Assembly: GCA_040902305.1 (NCBI GenBank)
Contig: JBBDXN010000112.1
Coordinates: 34,341 to 98,340, forward strand
DNA: 64,000 nucleotides
Direction: 5' to 3'
From: CAMLFJ01 sp040902305
Lineage (GTDB): Bacteria > Methylomirabilota > Methylomirabilia > Rokubacteriales > CSP1-6
How positions within the stretch are numbered: position 1 is the first letter of the stretch; each line of letters begins with the position of its first letter. This document shows, in pieces, positions 16,702 to 25,321 of the stretch. A program made the translations under genes and the position numbers. The notes below the pieces were generated by a model. It worked only from the letters and a program-made list of their open reading frames with translations, ran no database searches and was not told where the DNA came from.

Positions 16702-17949
16702 ATGACGCTCCAGCGACTGCTGCTGCTGATCCCCACCACCACCTACCGCACCGAGGACTTCGTCGAGGCGGCGCGGACGCTCGACGTCGATCTCGTGATC
16801 GCCTCCGACCGCCCGAACGTCATGTCCGGCGAATTCCCGGATCACCTGCTCACGCTGCCCTTCGCGGACCCGGCGGCGGCGGCCCGCGAGATGCGCGGCT
16901 TTGCTCTGCGCCGGCCGCTCGACGCGGTGGTGCCGGTGGACGACGCCACCACCGTGGTCGCCTCCGCGATCGGGGAGGCGCTCGGCCTGCGCGCGAACCC
17001 GCTGGCCGCGGCCCAGGCCACGCGCGACAAGCGCGTGATGCGCGAGCGACTCGCGGCGGCGGGCGTGCCCTCGCCGCCCTTCACGACCGTCGCGGTGGCG
17101 GAGGACCCGCGCGCGGCCGCCCGCCGCATGCGCTATCCCTGCGTGCTGAAGCCCCTGGTGCTCTCGGCCAGCCGTGGAGTGATCCGGGCGGACGACGAGG
17201 CCGCGTTCGTGGCCGCCTTCGAGCGGATCCAGGCGATCCTGCGCGCGCCCGACGTGGTGGAGCTCGGCGAGGGGACCGACACGATCCTGGTGGAGGGCTT
17301 CGTCCCGGGGGCCGAGGTCGCGCTCGAAGGCCTGCTGGAGGACGGCGCGCTCCGTACCCTCGCGCTCTTCGACAAGCCCGATCCGCTGGACGGCCCGTTC
17401 TTCGAGGAGACCATCTACGTGACGCCGTCGCGGCTTCCCGGGGCCACCCAGGCCGCGGTGGCGGACGCGACCGCGCGGGCCGCCCGCGCGCTGGGCCTCT
17501 CCGACGGCGCGGTGCACTGCGAGCTGCGGCTGCGCCCGACCGCGGCCGGGCTCGAGCCGGTGGTGCTCGAGATCGCGGCGCGCTCCATCGGCGGCCTCTG
17601 CGGGCGCACCCTGCGCTTCGGCACCGGCATGTCGCTCGAGGAGCTGATCCTGCGCCGCGCCCTCGGACGGGCGGTGCCCTCGTTCGAGCGCGAGCGCGCG
17701 GCGGCCGCGGTCATGATGATCCCGATCCCCCACGGCGGCCGGCTCGAGGAGGTGCGGGGCCTCGACGAGGCCCGCGCCGTCCCGTGCATCGAGGACGTCA
17801 CGATCTCGATCCACAAGGGGCAGGAGGTCGTGCCCCTGCCGGAGGGTTCGCGCTATCTCGGTTTCATCTTCTCGCGCACCGCCGCGCCCACCGAGGCCGA
17901 GGCGGCATTGCGCGAAGCCCACCGCCACCTGCAGTTCGTGATCCGCTGA
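16702..17949 (+). CDS. ATP-grasp domain protein (carboxylate-amine/thiol ligase type)
   Basis: This is a 415-residue ATP-grasp enzyme. An N-terminal Rossmann-like part (to about residue 100) is followed by 'ATRDKRVMRERLAAAGVPSP', the ATP-binding lysine in 'YPCVLKPLVLSASRGVIRAD', and the metal/ATP block 'VLEIAARSIGGLCG'. The layout resembles carnosine-synthase-like and BtrJ/PurK-like ligases that activate a carboxylate as acyl phosphate. It opens a likely operon with an NTF2-like gene and a DppB-DppC-DppA set, so making or processing a small peptide-like compound that is also imported is a possible, unproven, link. Confidence 0.85.
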   Translation: MTLQRLLLLIPTTTYRTEDFVEAARTLDVDLVIASDRPNVMSGEFPDHLLTLPFADPAAAAREMRGFALRRPLDAVVPVDDATTVVASAIGEALGLRANPLAAAQATRDKRVMRERLAAAGVPSPPFTTVAVAEDPRAAARRMRYPCVLKPLVLSASRGVIRADDEAAFVAAFERIQAILRAPDVVELGEGTDTILVEGFVPGAEVALEGLLEDGALRTLALFDKPDPLDGPFFEETIYVTPSRLPGATQAAVADATARAARALGLSDGAVHCELRLRPTAAGLEPVVLEIAARSIGGLCGRTLRFGTGMSLEELILRRALGRAVPSFERERAAAAVMMIPIPHGGRLEEVRGLDEARAVPCIEDVTISIHKGQEVVPLPEGSRYLGFIFSRTAAPTEAEAALREAHRHLQFVIR

Positions 17950-17978
17950 GCCCCGGCCGCATCGAGGGGAGCCGAGCC

Positions 17979-18401
17979 ATGAGCATCGTGCGGGAGTTCG
18001 AGCGCGCCTTCAACCGCCAGGACGTGGGCGCGCTGGTGGCCTGCTTCACGCCGGACGGCACCTATCACGACACCTTCTTCGGCGGGCACGCCGGCGCCGA
18101 GCCGCTCCGCGCGATGTTCGAGCGGATGTTCCGCGAGGGCCGCGAGTATGCCTGGACCATGGAGACGGTGGTGGAGACCGACGAGCGGGCGGCCGCCGAG
18201 TGGACCTTCGCCTACACGGTGACCGAGGCGGTTCCCCGGAGCGCGGGCCGTCCGGTGCGCTTCCGCGGCATGAGCCTCCTCGAGAAGCGCGGGGGCCGGA
18301 TCGCGGCCTATCGCGAATCCTTCGACCTGGGCGCGGCCCTGCTCCAGCTCGGTTTCAGCCCGGACGCGATGGCCAGGACGATCCGGCGCCACCGGCTCTG
18401 A
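17979..18401 (+). CDS. NTF2-like/SnoaL-family protein
   Basis: This 140-residue cone-shaped alpha+beta barrel protein starts at ATG 17979 with GAGGGGA upstream. The family pattern is 'MSIVREFERAFNRQDVGALV', 'CFTPDGTYHDTFFG', 'EWTFAYTVT' and 'GMSLLEKRGGRIAAYRESFD'. Such proteins bind or isomerise small hydrophobic molecules. It lies between the ATP-grasp gene and a TTG-started permease gene, separated by 29 bases and 1 base, so all are likely co-transcribed. No catalytic residue can be assigned with confidence. Confidence 0.82.
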   Translation: MSIVREFERAFNRQDVGALVACFTPDGTYHDTFFGGHAGAEPLRAMFERMFREGREYAWTMETVVETDERAAAEWTFAYTVTEAVPRSAGRPVRFRGMSLLEKRGGRIAAYRESFDLGAALLQLGFSPDAMARTIRRHRL

Positions 18402-18402
18402 C

Positions 18403-19365
18403 TTGCAGACCTACGTCCTGCACCGCCTGCTGCTCTTCGTCCCCACGCTGCTCGGCGCCTCGATCCTCATCTTCGTGCTGATGCGCCTGGTGCCCGGGGA
18501 CATCGCGGAGATCCTGGTGTACCAGACCGGCTCGGAGTCGAGCGCGATCCAGGAGAAGCAGATCCAGCAGATTCGCCAGGAGCTGGGTCTCGACCGGCCG
18601 GTCGTCACCCAGTACCTCGACTGGATCGCGGGGGCCGTCCGGGGCGACTTCGGCCAGTCCTACGTCCAGCGCCGGCCGGTGATGGACATCCTGATCGAGC
18701 GGTTCCCTCGCTCCATGGAGCTGGCGATCCTCACGCTGCTGATCGCGATGGTGTGGGCGATTCCGCTCGGGGTGGTCTCGGCGGTGCGGCAGAACGGTCC
18801 GCTGGACTACCTGGCGCGCCTCGTCAGCCTGAGCGGGCTCAGCCTGCCGCTCTTCTTCACCGGCGCCCTCATCCTGTACGGGCTCGTGCGCTTCTTCCGC
18901 TGGCTGCCGCCGCTCGAGTTCGTGTCGTTCACCGAGGACCCGGTGGAGAACCTCAAGCAGCTCATCTGGCCCGCGCTGGCCCAGGCCTACTACATCAGCG
19001 CGCCGATCACGCGGCTCACCCGCTCGCAGATGCTCGAGGTGATCCGCCAGGACTACGTGCGCACCGCGCGGGCCAAGGGCCTGGCCGAGCGCGCGGTGGT
19101 CTACCGTCACGCCCTGCGCAACTCACTGCTGCCGGTGATCACCTTCATCGGCTGGTGGGGCGGGCGCCTGCTCGGCGGTGTCGTGATCATGGAGATGATC
19201 TTCGTGGTGCCGGGCATGGGCAGCGCGCTCATCCAGGCGGTGAGCCAGCGCGACTATCCCACCGTGCAGGCGATGATCTTCGTGATGGCGCTCGTGTTCC
19301 TCGCGGTGAACCTGTTCGTGGATCTCCTCTACGCGTGGCTCGACCCCCGCATCCGGTACGCGTGA
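18403..19365 (+). CDS. ABC transporter permease, DppB type
   Basis: This is a 320-residue inner-membrane permease beginning at TTG 18403, one base after the NTF2-like stop. It shows 'LHRLLLFVPTLLGASILIFV' as first helix, 'QIRQELGLDRPVVTQYLDW', the EAA loop 'DYVRTARAKGLAERAVVYRH', and the usual tail 'DLLYAWLDPRIRYA'. A cluster 'ESSAIQEKQIQQIRQ' in the first periplasmic loop is longer than in the other DppB copies here. The gene overlaps the following DppC-type gene (GTGA). Confidence 0.92.
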   Translation: MQTYVLHRLLLFVPTLLGASILIFVLMRLVPGDIAEILVYQTGSESSAIQEKQIQQIRQELGLDRPVVTQYLDWIAGAVRGDFGQSYVQRRPVMDILIERFPRSMELAILTLLIAMVWAIPLGVVSAVRQNGPLDYLARLVSLSGLSLPLFFTGALILYGLVRFFRWLPPLEFVSFTEDPVENLKQLIWPALAQAYYISAPITRLTRSQMLEVIRQDYVRTARAKGLAERAVVYRHALRNSLLPVITFIGWWGGRLLGGVVIMEMIFVVPGMGSALIQAVSQRDYPTVQAMIFVMALVFLAVNLFVDLLYAWLDPRIRYA

Positions 19366-20201
19366 GAGCCGCCCTCGCCCGCTTCGTGATCGGCCAGCCC
19401 CTCGGCGCGGCCGGGGCGGTGGTCGTGGTGGTCCTGATCGCGGTGGCCCTGCTCGCGCCCGCGCTGTCCCCGCACGGGCCCAAGGATGCCGCCTTCGCCC
19501 CGTACGTGGCCCCGAGCTGGGAGTTCCCCATGGGTACGGACCAGCTCGGGCGTGATCTCCTGAGCCGCGTGATCTGGGGCGCCCGCCTCTCGCTCTACGT
19601 GGGGGTGGCCTCGGTGATGTTCGGCGTCACCCTGGGCGCTCTCTGGGGCACGGTGACCGCCTACCTGGGAGGCGCCGCCGACGCGGGCAGCCAGCGGGTG
19701 GTGGACAGCCTCATGGCGCTGCCGCCCATCATCCTGGCCCTGTCGCTCATGGCCGCGCTCGGCCAGTCGGTCAACAACGTGATCCTGGCCCTCGTGATCC
19801 TGTTGACCCCCACCGCGGCCCGAACTGTTCGAGCGGTGGCGCTGGGGGTGGCGGCGACCCCCTTCATCGAGGCGGCGCAGGCGGCGGGCGCCTCGCGAAC
19901 GCGCATCATCTTCCGGCACCTGATCCCGAACTGCATGGCGAGCTACATCGTGCTCGTCACCACCAACATCTCGTACGCCATCGTGGTGGAGGCCTCGCTG
20001 AGCTTCATCGGCGCCGGCGCCCCGCCCGACGAGCCCTCGTGGGGCGGCATGCTCACCGCGGGCATCCAGGCGCTCGAAACCGCGCCCTGGATGGTATTCT
20101 TCCCGGGACTGGCCATCAGCCTGGCCGTGTTCGGTCTCAACCTATTCGGCGACTCGATCCGCGATCTGACGGATCCGCGCCTCCGCGGCGGCCTCGGCTA
20201 G
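19362..20201 (+). CDS. ABC transporter permease, DppC type
   Basis: This 279-residue second permease starts at GTG 19362, which overlaps the previous stop. DppC hallmarks are 'PMGTDQLGRDLLSRVIWGAR' and the C-terminal 'LSFIGAGAPPDEPSWGGML'; the usual LGLG before the proline loop is replaced by IGAG, a small difference from the other four DppC copies. The EAA loop is 'TPFIEAAQAAGASRTRIIFR'. The cytoplasmic N-terminus is very short compared with other copies. Confidence 0.92.
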   Translation: MRAALARFVIGQPLGAAGAVVVVVLIAVALLAPALSPHGPKDAAFAPYVAPSWEFPMGTDQLGRDLLSRVIWGARLSLYVGVASVMFGVTLGALWGTVTAYLGGAADAGSQRVVDSLMALPPIILALSLMAALGQSVNNVILALVILLTPTAARTVRAVALGVAATPFIEAAQAAGASRTRIIFRHLIPNCMASYIVLVTTNISYAIVVEASLSFIGAGAPPDEPSWGGMLTAGIQALETAPWMVFFPGLAISLAVFGLNLFGDSIRDLTDPRLRGGLG

Positions 20202-20222
20202 CCGCGGAATCCCAAAGGAGCG

Positions 20223-21842
20223 ATGGCAATGACGATGAGCCTCTCGAGATTCACCCGCCTCGCGGCCCTCGCCGTCGCGGTGGCCTTCGGCGTGGGCACG
20301 GTCGCGGCGCCGGCCGCCGCCCAGGAGAAGCCCCGGCCCGGCGGGGTCCTGAACTGGTTCGACTACGGCGATCCGGGCCGTCTCGACGTGCACGCCGAGT
20401 CGCCCCTGGTCGTCCAGCAGGCCACCGCGGGCGTGTACAGCGGGCTGCTCCACTACGATCCGGACGATCCCAGCAAGGTGGTGGGCGACCTCGCCGAGCG
20501 CTGGACCGTCTCGCCGGACGGGAAAACGTATACGTTTCATCTACGGAAGAACGTGAAGTGGCACGACGGCCAGCCGTTCAGCTCGGCCGACGTGAAGGCC
20601 TCCTTCGACCGCGTTCTCAACCCCGACTTCAAGAGCCCCAAGTGCGGGGCCTCGCTCAAGCCGATGGTGGCGAGCGTGGAGGCGGTGGACGCCAACACCG
20701 TCGAGTTCAAGCTCAAGTTCGCGGCGGCGCCGTTCCTGCCGTCCATCGCGTCGGCGTGGTGCCGGGTGGCGGCCAAGCACATCCTCACCAAGTACGGCGA
20801 CCTGAACGCGGCCGAGGCGCAGATCGGCACCGGCCCCTTCAAGTTCAAGAAGTACGAGCGCGGCAGCGTGATCGAGTGGGAGAAGAACCCCAACTACTTC
20901 ATCCCGGGGCTGCCCTATCTCGACGGCGTCAAGCAGTTCATCCTGGTGGGCGGGCCGACCCAGCTCGCGGCGGCCAAGGCCTCGAAGATCATGCTGTGGG
21001 ACACGTGGCCGCCGATGCGGAAGACGCAGGCCGACGAGCTGGCCCGCGCCCGCACCGACGTGGACGTCTACCAGGCGTCGATCAACACGCTGTTCCTCGT
21101 CTTCCTGAACTCGAAGAAGCCGCCCTTCGACAACGCGGATCTCCGCCGCGCGGTCAACCTGGCCATCGATCGGCAGGATCTGGTGACCAAGGCGCTCGAG
21201 GGCGCGGGAGTGCCCTGCGCGATCCTGGATCCCAAGCTGGCCGGCGACTTCGCGCTGCCGCTCGACGAGGTGGCCAAGGCGCCGGGCTGCCGGCCCAAGG
21301 AGCAGGACATCGCCGAGGCGAAGAAGCTCGTGGAGAAGCACCATCCGAACGGTCTCGACATCGAGGTGGCGGTGCGCCAGGTCGGCAACTACGTGGACCG
21401 GGCGCAGCTCTTCCTGTCCCAGCTTCGCAAGATCGGCATCCGCGGCACGCTCAAGACCCACGAGAGCGCGGCGGGCTATGCGGCCTTCGGCAAGGGCGAC
21501 TTCACGATCATCGCCACCCAGGACCGCGCCATGGACATCACCGACCCCTCCGCCGTCTTCCATATCGCCTACACGACCCAGGCCGGCAGCAACTACGGCC
21601 AGTACTCCGACCCCAAGGTGGACGACCTCGCCGATCGCGCGCTGCGGGAGTCCAACCGCGACAAGCGCAAGCAGCTCTACTGGGAGCTACAGCGGTATCT
21701 GCTGGCCAAGGGCGACCACGCCTCCATCGCGGTGGGCTGGGTCGAAGGCTGGTTCTTCAAGGACAAGAAGCTCCGCAACTACAAGCCCGGGCTCACGGTC
21801 TACGACAACAACACATTCATGAAAGTCTGGATCGCCCAGTAG
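20223..21842 (+). CDS. ABC transporter substrate-binding protein, family 5
   Basis: This is a 539-residue periplasmic receptor behind an AAAGGAG ribosome site. The Sec signal peptide ends near 'APAAAQ' (about residue 34); 'MAMTMSLSRF' offers three candidate ATG codons. The conserved block is 'VKWHDGQPFSSADVKASFDR', followed by 'GTGPFKFKKYERGSVIEWEK'. Unlike the copies in the other operons it has several cysteines in the mature protein (in 'SPKCGAS', 'AWCRVA', 'VPCAIL' and 'PGCRP'), which could form disulphides. It is the last gene of the ATP-grasp/NTF2/DppB/DppC operon. The ligand is unknown. Confidence 0.92.
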   Translation: MAMTMSLSRFTRLAALAVAVAFGVGTVAAPAAAQEKPRPGGVLNWFDYGDPGRLDVHAESPLVVQQATAGVYSGLLHYDPDDPSKVVGDLAERWTVSPDGKTYTFHLRKNVKWHDGQPFSSADVKASFDRVLNPDFKSPKCGASLKPMVASVEAVDANTVEFKLKFAAAPFLPSIASAWCRVAAKHILTKYGDLNAAEAQIGTGPFKFKKYERGSVIEWEKNPNYFIPGLPYLDGVKQFILVGGPTQLAAAKASKIMLWDTWPPMRKTQADELARARTDVDVYQASINTLFLVFLNSKKPPFDNADLRRAVNLAIDRQDLVTKALEGAGVPCAILDPKLAGDFALPLDEVAKAPGCRPKEQDIAEAKKLVEKHHPNGLDIEVAVRQVGNYVDRAQLFLSQLRKIGIRGTLKTHESAAGYAAFGKGDFTIIATQDRAMDITDPSAVFHIAYTTQAGSNYGQYSDPKVDDLADRALRESNRDKRKQLYWELQRYLLAKGDHASIAVGWVEGWFFKDKKLRNYKPGLTVYDNNTFMKVWIAQ

Positions 21843-21870
21843 AAAGCCAGGAGATCTCTCCCTCCTCATC

Positions 21871-21912
21871 TCCCTCTCCCCCCCGCGGGGGGAGAGGGCA
21901 GGGTGAGGGGGG
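21871..21912. repeat. Dispersed palindrome, copy 2
   Basis: CCCTCTCCCC-type left arm and GGGGAGAGGG right arm meet around a CCGCGG centre, with the outer GCAGGGTGAGGGG only on the right. It lies between the binding-protein stop and the PPOX gene and may act as an attenuating hairpin at the operon end. Confidence 0.75.
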
Positions 21913-21939
21913 CAAGTCTTTGACGGAGCCGACGCCGCC

Positions 21940-22353
21940 ATGACCTTTGCCGACTCGCGCACGCAACAATACCTCGCCACCAAGGACATCGTCCTCCTCG
22001 CCACCATCCGCGTCGACGGCGCCCCGCTGATCACGCCCATGTGGTTCCTCCACGATCCGTCCGGCTTCATCCTGATCAGCGAGGAGAACACGCAGAAGGT
22101 CCGCAACCTTCGCCGCGACCCCCGCCTGCACATCGTCGCGGAGAGCGGCACCCGCGGCGACATCAAGGGCGTCTCCGTCCGCGGCCGCGCCCAGTTCCTC
22201 CCCGATTCCCCGGAGCGGCGCGCGCTGGCCACCCGCCTGCTCGACAAGTACCACCCGAACCTCGAGCGCCTCTGGAGCGGCCGCGCGATGCCCCCCAACC
22301 GGGTCATGTTCCGCGTCGCCCCCGAGCACGCGCACACCTGGGGCCTCGGCTAG
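21940..22353 (+). CDS. PPOX/FDOR-family flavin or F420 oxidoreductase
   Basis: This 137-residue split beta-barrel protein of the pyridoxamine 5'-phosphate oxidase-like superfamily begins 'MTFADSRTQQYLATKDIVLL'. Then come 'ATIRVDGAPLITPMWFLHD' and 'LISEENTQKVRNLRRDPRLH', the typical cofactor-binding strands of FDOR-B (F420-dependent) members. The C-terminal 'PPNRVMFRVAPEHAHTWGL' matches this group. The partner cofactor is inferred from similarity only. It follows the repeat element and is probably transcribed separately from the importer. Confidence 0.83.
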   Translation: MTFADSRTQQYLATKDIVLLATIRVDGAPLITPMWFLHDPSGFILISEENTQKVRNLRRDPRLHIVAESGTRGDIKGVSVRGRAQFLPDSPERRALATRLLDKYHPNLERLWSGRAMPPNRVMFRVAPEHAHTWGLG

Positions 22354-22535
22354 CCGCCCGCAAGCCTAGCCAGAAACATCCAGGTCCGTGTCACACTGGA
22401 CGGGCACCCGGGCCCATGCGCAACCACGCATCCCCAACGGCCGCTCCAGACTGAGGTGCGCGCTCACGAGCCAGCTAACACGAGGTTGGAGCTGGCCGCG
22501 CTGGCGCAGAGGTGGCAAGAGCGATAGGGGTATGC

Positions 22536-23348
22536 ATGGTCGATACGAACGCAAATTATGGCGGAACGATTCCGGAGTATTACGACACCTGTTTGGGATC
22601 CGCATGGTTTGACGCGTTCGGGGTGGATCTTGCGCGGCGCTTACCTGCTCGGCTGGCGGGCAACGTGCTGGAGATCGCCTGCGGAACTGGGCTCGTGACC
22701 CGTCGACTGCGGGAGCACCTCGATCCTGCGAGTCGGTTGTTCGCCAGCGACATCAGCAAGGCAATGCTGGATTACGCGCGCAACAAGCTGATCGATTGCG
22801 ACGGTATCGAATGGCGCGAGGCGGACGCGGCCAGCTTGCCATTCGACGCCGGCGAGTTTGGCGCGGTGGTCTGCGCCTTCGGCGTCATGTTTGTGCCGGA
22901 CAAGCGAGCCGCATTCAGGGAGGTGCGTCGGGTGCTCAAGCGTGATGGAATCTTCCTGTTCAATGTGTGGGGCCGTCTCGAAGAAAACCCCGCCGCCGCA
23001 ATCAACGCAAAGGTCGTCGAGGATCTGTTTCCCGGGGACCCGGAAGTTCAGTTCAGGACGCCCTATGAGATGCACGATCCAGAGTCGTTGCAGCGATTGC
23101 TCCATGAGACAGGGTTTCGGGACGAGCGAATCGAGAGAAAGCGAATTCAGGTCGACGGGGTGAGTGCGCGGAGGATCGCCCTTGGACAGATTCGCGGAAG
23201 CCCGCGCGCCCTGTTGATCGAGAAGCGCGGCGCCTCGCTCGACGATGTGGTCGAGAACGTAGCGGCGGCATTGGCGAGAGCAGGTGGGGCTGACCCATGG
23301 AGAGGTCCCGCGAATGCGGTGGTAGTCGAGGCGCGCAGAGATGGATAG
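22536..23348 (+). CDS. SAM-dependent class I methyltransferase
   Basis: About 270 residues. I prefer ATG 22536 (MVDTNANYGGTIPEYYDTCL) to the GTG at 22512. Motif I is 'NVLEIACGTGLVTRRL', the acidic end of strand 2 is 'LFASDISKAMLDYA', and motif post-I/II is 'AVVCAFGVMFVPDKRAAFRE' then 'LKRDGIFLFNVWG'. This is the UbiE/Methyltransf_11 type. The acceptor substrate is unknown. Codon use is clearly less GC-rich than in neighbours (codons such as GCA, TTT, AAT, CGA appear often), pointing to recent transfer. The stop overlaps the next gene by 8 bases. Confidence 0.85.
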   Translation: MVDTNANYGGTIPEYYDTCLGSAWFDAFGVDLARRLPARLAGNVLEIACGTGLVTRRLREHLDPASRLFASDISKAMLDYARNKLIDCDGIEWREADAASLPFDAGEFGAVVCAFGVMFVPDKRAAFREVRRVLKRDGIFLFNVWGRLEENPAAAINAKVVEDLFPGDPEVQFRTPYEMHDPESLQRLLHETGFRDERIERKRIQVDGVSARRIALGQIRGSPRALLIEKRGASLDDVVENVAAALARAGGADPWRGPANAVVVEARRDG

Positions 23349-23769
23349 CGAACCCGCGTACCGAGATCCGGTGGTGGGCAACCTGGTGCGTCGAGGGCGC
23401 TACTGGCGAGGTGTGATCAACCTCGGATCCGAGAGTGGTGTGCCGTTGCTTCTGGCCGGACCTCGGGCGGCGCCGGGCGAAGCCGGCCTCGGGCTCGCTC
23501 GTGAGCTCGGCCATCGGTACGCAGCTCTTCTCCCGACCATCGAACGCGCGCTGTTCGAGCACTATGAGCCGTATTCCGAGGCGGCCCCGCGACTGAGTCG
23601 TCCAGAACAAGTATGGACGCATGTCTCGCTCGTGCGCGTGCTGATTGAAGCGCTGGGCGGAGTCGACACGGTGGAGATTGCCTATCGGACGGAATGGGAC
23701 GCGGAACACACCGTGGGTGCTCGGTTCCAGGGATGGGCGCTGACGGAGCTCAATGGCAGTGTCATCTAG
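23341..23769 (+). CDS. Conserved hypothetical protein
   Basis: This 142-residue soluble protein has no signal peptide or membrane segment. It overlaps the methyltransferase stop by 8 bases and is probably co-translated. The C-terminal third ('VDTVEIAYRTEWDAEHTVGA', then 'WALTELNGSVI') reads like the strand-rich end of small DUF6985-type proteins, but I cannot verify this. It shares the less GC-rich composition of the methyltransferase, so the two probably arrived together. Confidence 0.6.
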   Translation: MDSEPAYRDPVVGNLVRRGRYWRGVINLGSESGVPLLLAGPRAAPGEAGLGLARELGHRYAALLPTIERALFEHYEPYSEAAPRLSRPEQVWTHVSLVRVLIEALGGVDTVEIAYRTEWDAEHTVGARFQGWALTELNGSVI

Positions 23770-23784
23770 CGGGATGGGCGTGGC

Positions 23785-23949
23785 ATGGCGATGAGCCGCG
23801 GGGAGGTCGAGAGCGCGGTCGGTCGCGAGCTGACCGGGGACGAGCGCTTGCTCTGGAGCGGCCAGCCACGGCAAGTCGCGGTGCTCGCCACGGGCGTCGG
23901 CTTCGTCTGCGGCTGGCTCCTGACCGTCGTGGGACTCGGCGTATGGTGA
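23785..23949 (+). CDS. Small membrane protein, truncated PH-domain-protein remnant
   Basis: This 54-residue reading frame has 'ELTGDERLLWSGQPRQ' followed by one hydrophobic helix ('VAVLATGVGFVCGWLLTVVG') and a stop. The 'E.LLWSGQPRQ' start is common in longer membrane proteins with a bacterial PH domain; here the protein ends before that domain. It lies between the hypothetical gene and sugE, with a second ATG at 23791. It may be a decayed gene or a genuine small membrane protein. Confidence 0.45.
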   Translation: MAMSRGEVESAVGRELTGDERLLWSGQPRQVAVLATGVGFVCGWLLTVVGLGVW

Positions 23950-23987
23950 TCGCGCGGGTCGACGCGGATCCCCAGGGAGACTGAGAC

Positions 23988-24308
23988 ATGGTGTGGATCT
24001 ATCTGCTGATCGCCGGTCTCCTCGAGATCGGCTGGGCGATCGGGCTGAAGTACACGGACGGCTGGACCCGACTCTGGCCGAGCGTCGTGACCCTCGTGAC
24101 CATGGTCGCCAGCCTCTACTGCCTGGCCCAGGCGGTGCGGGTGATTCCGGTCGGCACCGGCTACGCGATCTGGACCGGCATCGGGGCGGTCGGGACCGCC
24201 ATCCTCGGGATCATCCTCTTCTCGGAGTCGGCGGCGCCGGCCCGGCTGGCCTGCATCGGGCTGATCGTGGCCGGCATCCTCGGGCTGAAGCTCACCTCCG
24301 GCCAGTGA
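23988..24308 (+). CDS. sugE: SMR-family exporter SugE/Gdx (guanidinium/quaternary ammonium)
   Basis: This 106-residue, four-helix small multidrug resistance protein has the essential Glu13 in 'LLEIGWAIGLKYTDGWTRLW'. That sequence is diagnostic of the SugE/Gdx branch, whose physiological substrate is guanidinium ion exchanged for protons; EmrE-type members differ here. Helix 3 'GTGYAIWTGIGAVGTAILG' and the C-terminal 'LKLTSG' fit. Dual-topology homodimers are usual for single-gene members. I see no guanidine riboswitch in the 38 bases upstream. Confidence 0.93.
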   Translation: MVWIYLLIAGLLEIGWAIGLKYTDGWTRLWPSVVTLVTMVASLYCLAQAVRVIPVGTGYAIWTGIGAVGTAILGIILFSESAAPARLACIGLIVAGILGLKLTSGQ

Positions 24309-24454
24309 GCGGCCGGCCGGAGCGAGCCGGCGCGCGATGAGGGGGGAGGCGGACGCAGGGTGAGAGTGGCGGGGCACCCTGGTGGCTGAGTACGCCCGAT
24401 CGACGGCCGTGTACCGAGAGCTCCGCGGCTCGGACGCGATGGTTGAGAGCGGAC

Positions 24455-25180
24455 TCAGCCCCCGACCAGCAGCACCACCCCCGAGACGAACAGGACCACG
24501 AACACCACCCGCCGGAAGCGCGCGCGGTCGAGCCGGTTGAAGAGCAGCATGCCGGCCGCGAGCCCCGCGACGGCGGGCACCGCGTAGAGCCAGGTCAGGC
24601 GCCAGATCTCCCGGTCGAGCAGTCCCGCCCACCAGTAGGCGCTCAGGATGACGGTCTGGTTGACGATGAGGAAGGCCTGGATATTGGCCTTCACGGTGCG
24701 CGGGCTCCAGTCCTGGGCGGCCGCATAGAGGATGACCGGCGGGCCCGGGGTGCCGATCGCCCCGCCCAGGAGGCCGGCGGCCAGACCGGCGCCGAATCCC
24801 CAGCCGCGGCCGCGGAGCCGCTGCGGGTAGAGCCCGAACCATTCGAGCGCGACGATGACCAGCAGCACGAGGCCGATCAGGCGCTTGAGCACCCCGGGCG
24901 GGAGCCCGGCCAGCAGCCAGACGCCGGCCGGGGTGGCCAGGATGGTGCCGGCCACCAGCTCGGTCATCCCGTGAAGGGTGAAGTCGCGGCGCAGCGGGAT
25001 GAAGATGACCACGATGAGCACCGCGGCGTAGACCGTGATCAGCACCACCGCGTCCGCCGGCGACATCAGGAACGGCAGGAAGGCGAGCGAGACGAGGCCG
25101 ATCCCGAAGCCGGCCAGACCCTGGACGAAGCAGGCGGCCGCGATGACGACGGCCCCCACCACCCATCCGTCCCAGGTCAT
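24455..25180 (-). CDS. TauE/SafE-family sulfite/anion exporter
   Basis: This 241-residue membrane protein has about eight helices. I start it at ATG 25180 (MTWDGWVVGAVVIAAACFVQ), as the upstream extension runs through the divergent promoter. Family features are the first helix 'ACFVQGLAGFGIGLVSLAFL', the middle 'GLLGGAIGTPGPPVILYAAA' and the repeat of that layout. Members export sulfite, sulfoacetate or other organosulfur anions, or take part in lactate or sulfur cycling. It diverges from the acyl-CoA synthetase. Confidence 0.88.
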   Translation of the reverse strand: MTWDGWVVGAVVIAAACFVQGLAGFGIGLVSLAFLPFLMSPADAVVLITVYAAVLIVVIFIPLRRDFTLHGMTELVAGTILATPAGVWLLAGLPPGVLKRLIGLVLLVIVALEWFGLYPQRLRGRGWGFGAGLAAGLLGGAIGTPGPPVILYAAAQDWSPRTVKANIQAFLIVNQTVILSAYWWAGLLDREIWRLTWLYAVPAVAGLAAGMLLFNRLDRARFRRVVFVVLFVSGVVLLVGG

Positions 25181-25225
25181 CGCGCGGCATTGTAGCAGCC
25201 CCTCGCCATTCCGGAACCGCTTGGG

Positions 25226-25231
25226 TACACT
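25226..25231 (+). promoter_or_regulatory. Candidate -10 element (TACACT) for the acyl-CoA synthetase
   Basis: TACACT is the best AT-rich hexamer in the divergent region between tauE and the acyl-CoA synthetase. It lies about 26 bases before a GGAGG ribosome site (25258-25262). No good -35 box is seen. Confidence 0.25.
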
Positions 25232-25271
25232 GCTGGGGCACGATTCCACCCACCATCGGAGGCAGCGCGCG

Positions 25272-25321
25272 ATGAAGCACCATAGGCGAGCGCGATGAAG
25301 CACCATAGGCGAGCGCGATGA
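25272..25321 (+). other. Two tandem 8-codon leader reading frames, ATGA-coupled
   Basis: ATG 25272 and ATG 25295 each encode MKHHRRAR and stop at TGA codons that overlap the next ATG (ATGA at 25295-25298 and 25318-25321). The only good ribosome site, GGAGG at 25258-25262, is nine bases before the first ATG. Ribosomes would therefore have to terminate and restart twice to reach the synthetase at 25318. Translation of the leaders is inferred, not shown. Confidence 0.5.

Noticed and set aside
23950..23987. Guanidine riboswitch upstream of sugE
   Set aside because: Only 38 bases separate the genes and none of the conserved riboswitch helices can be formed.
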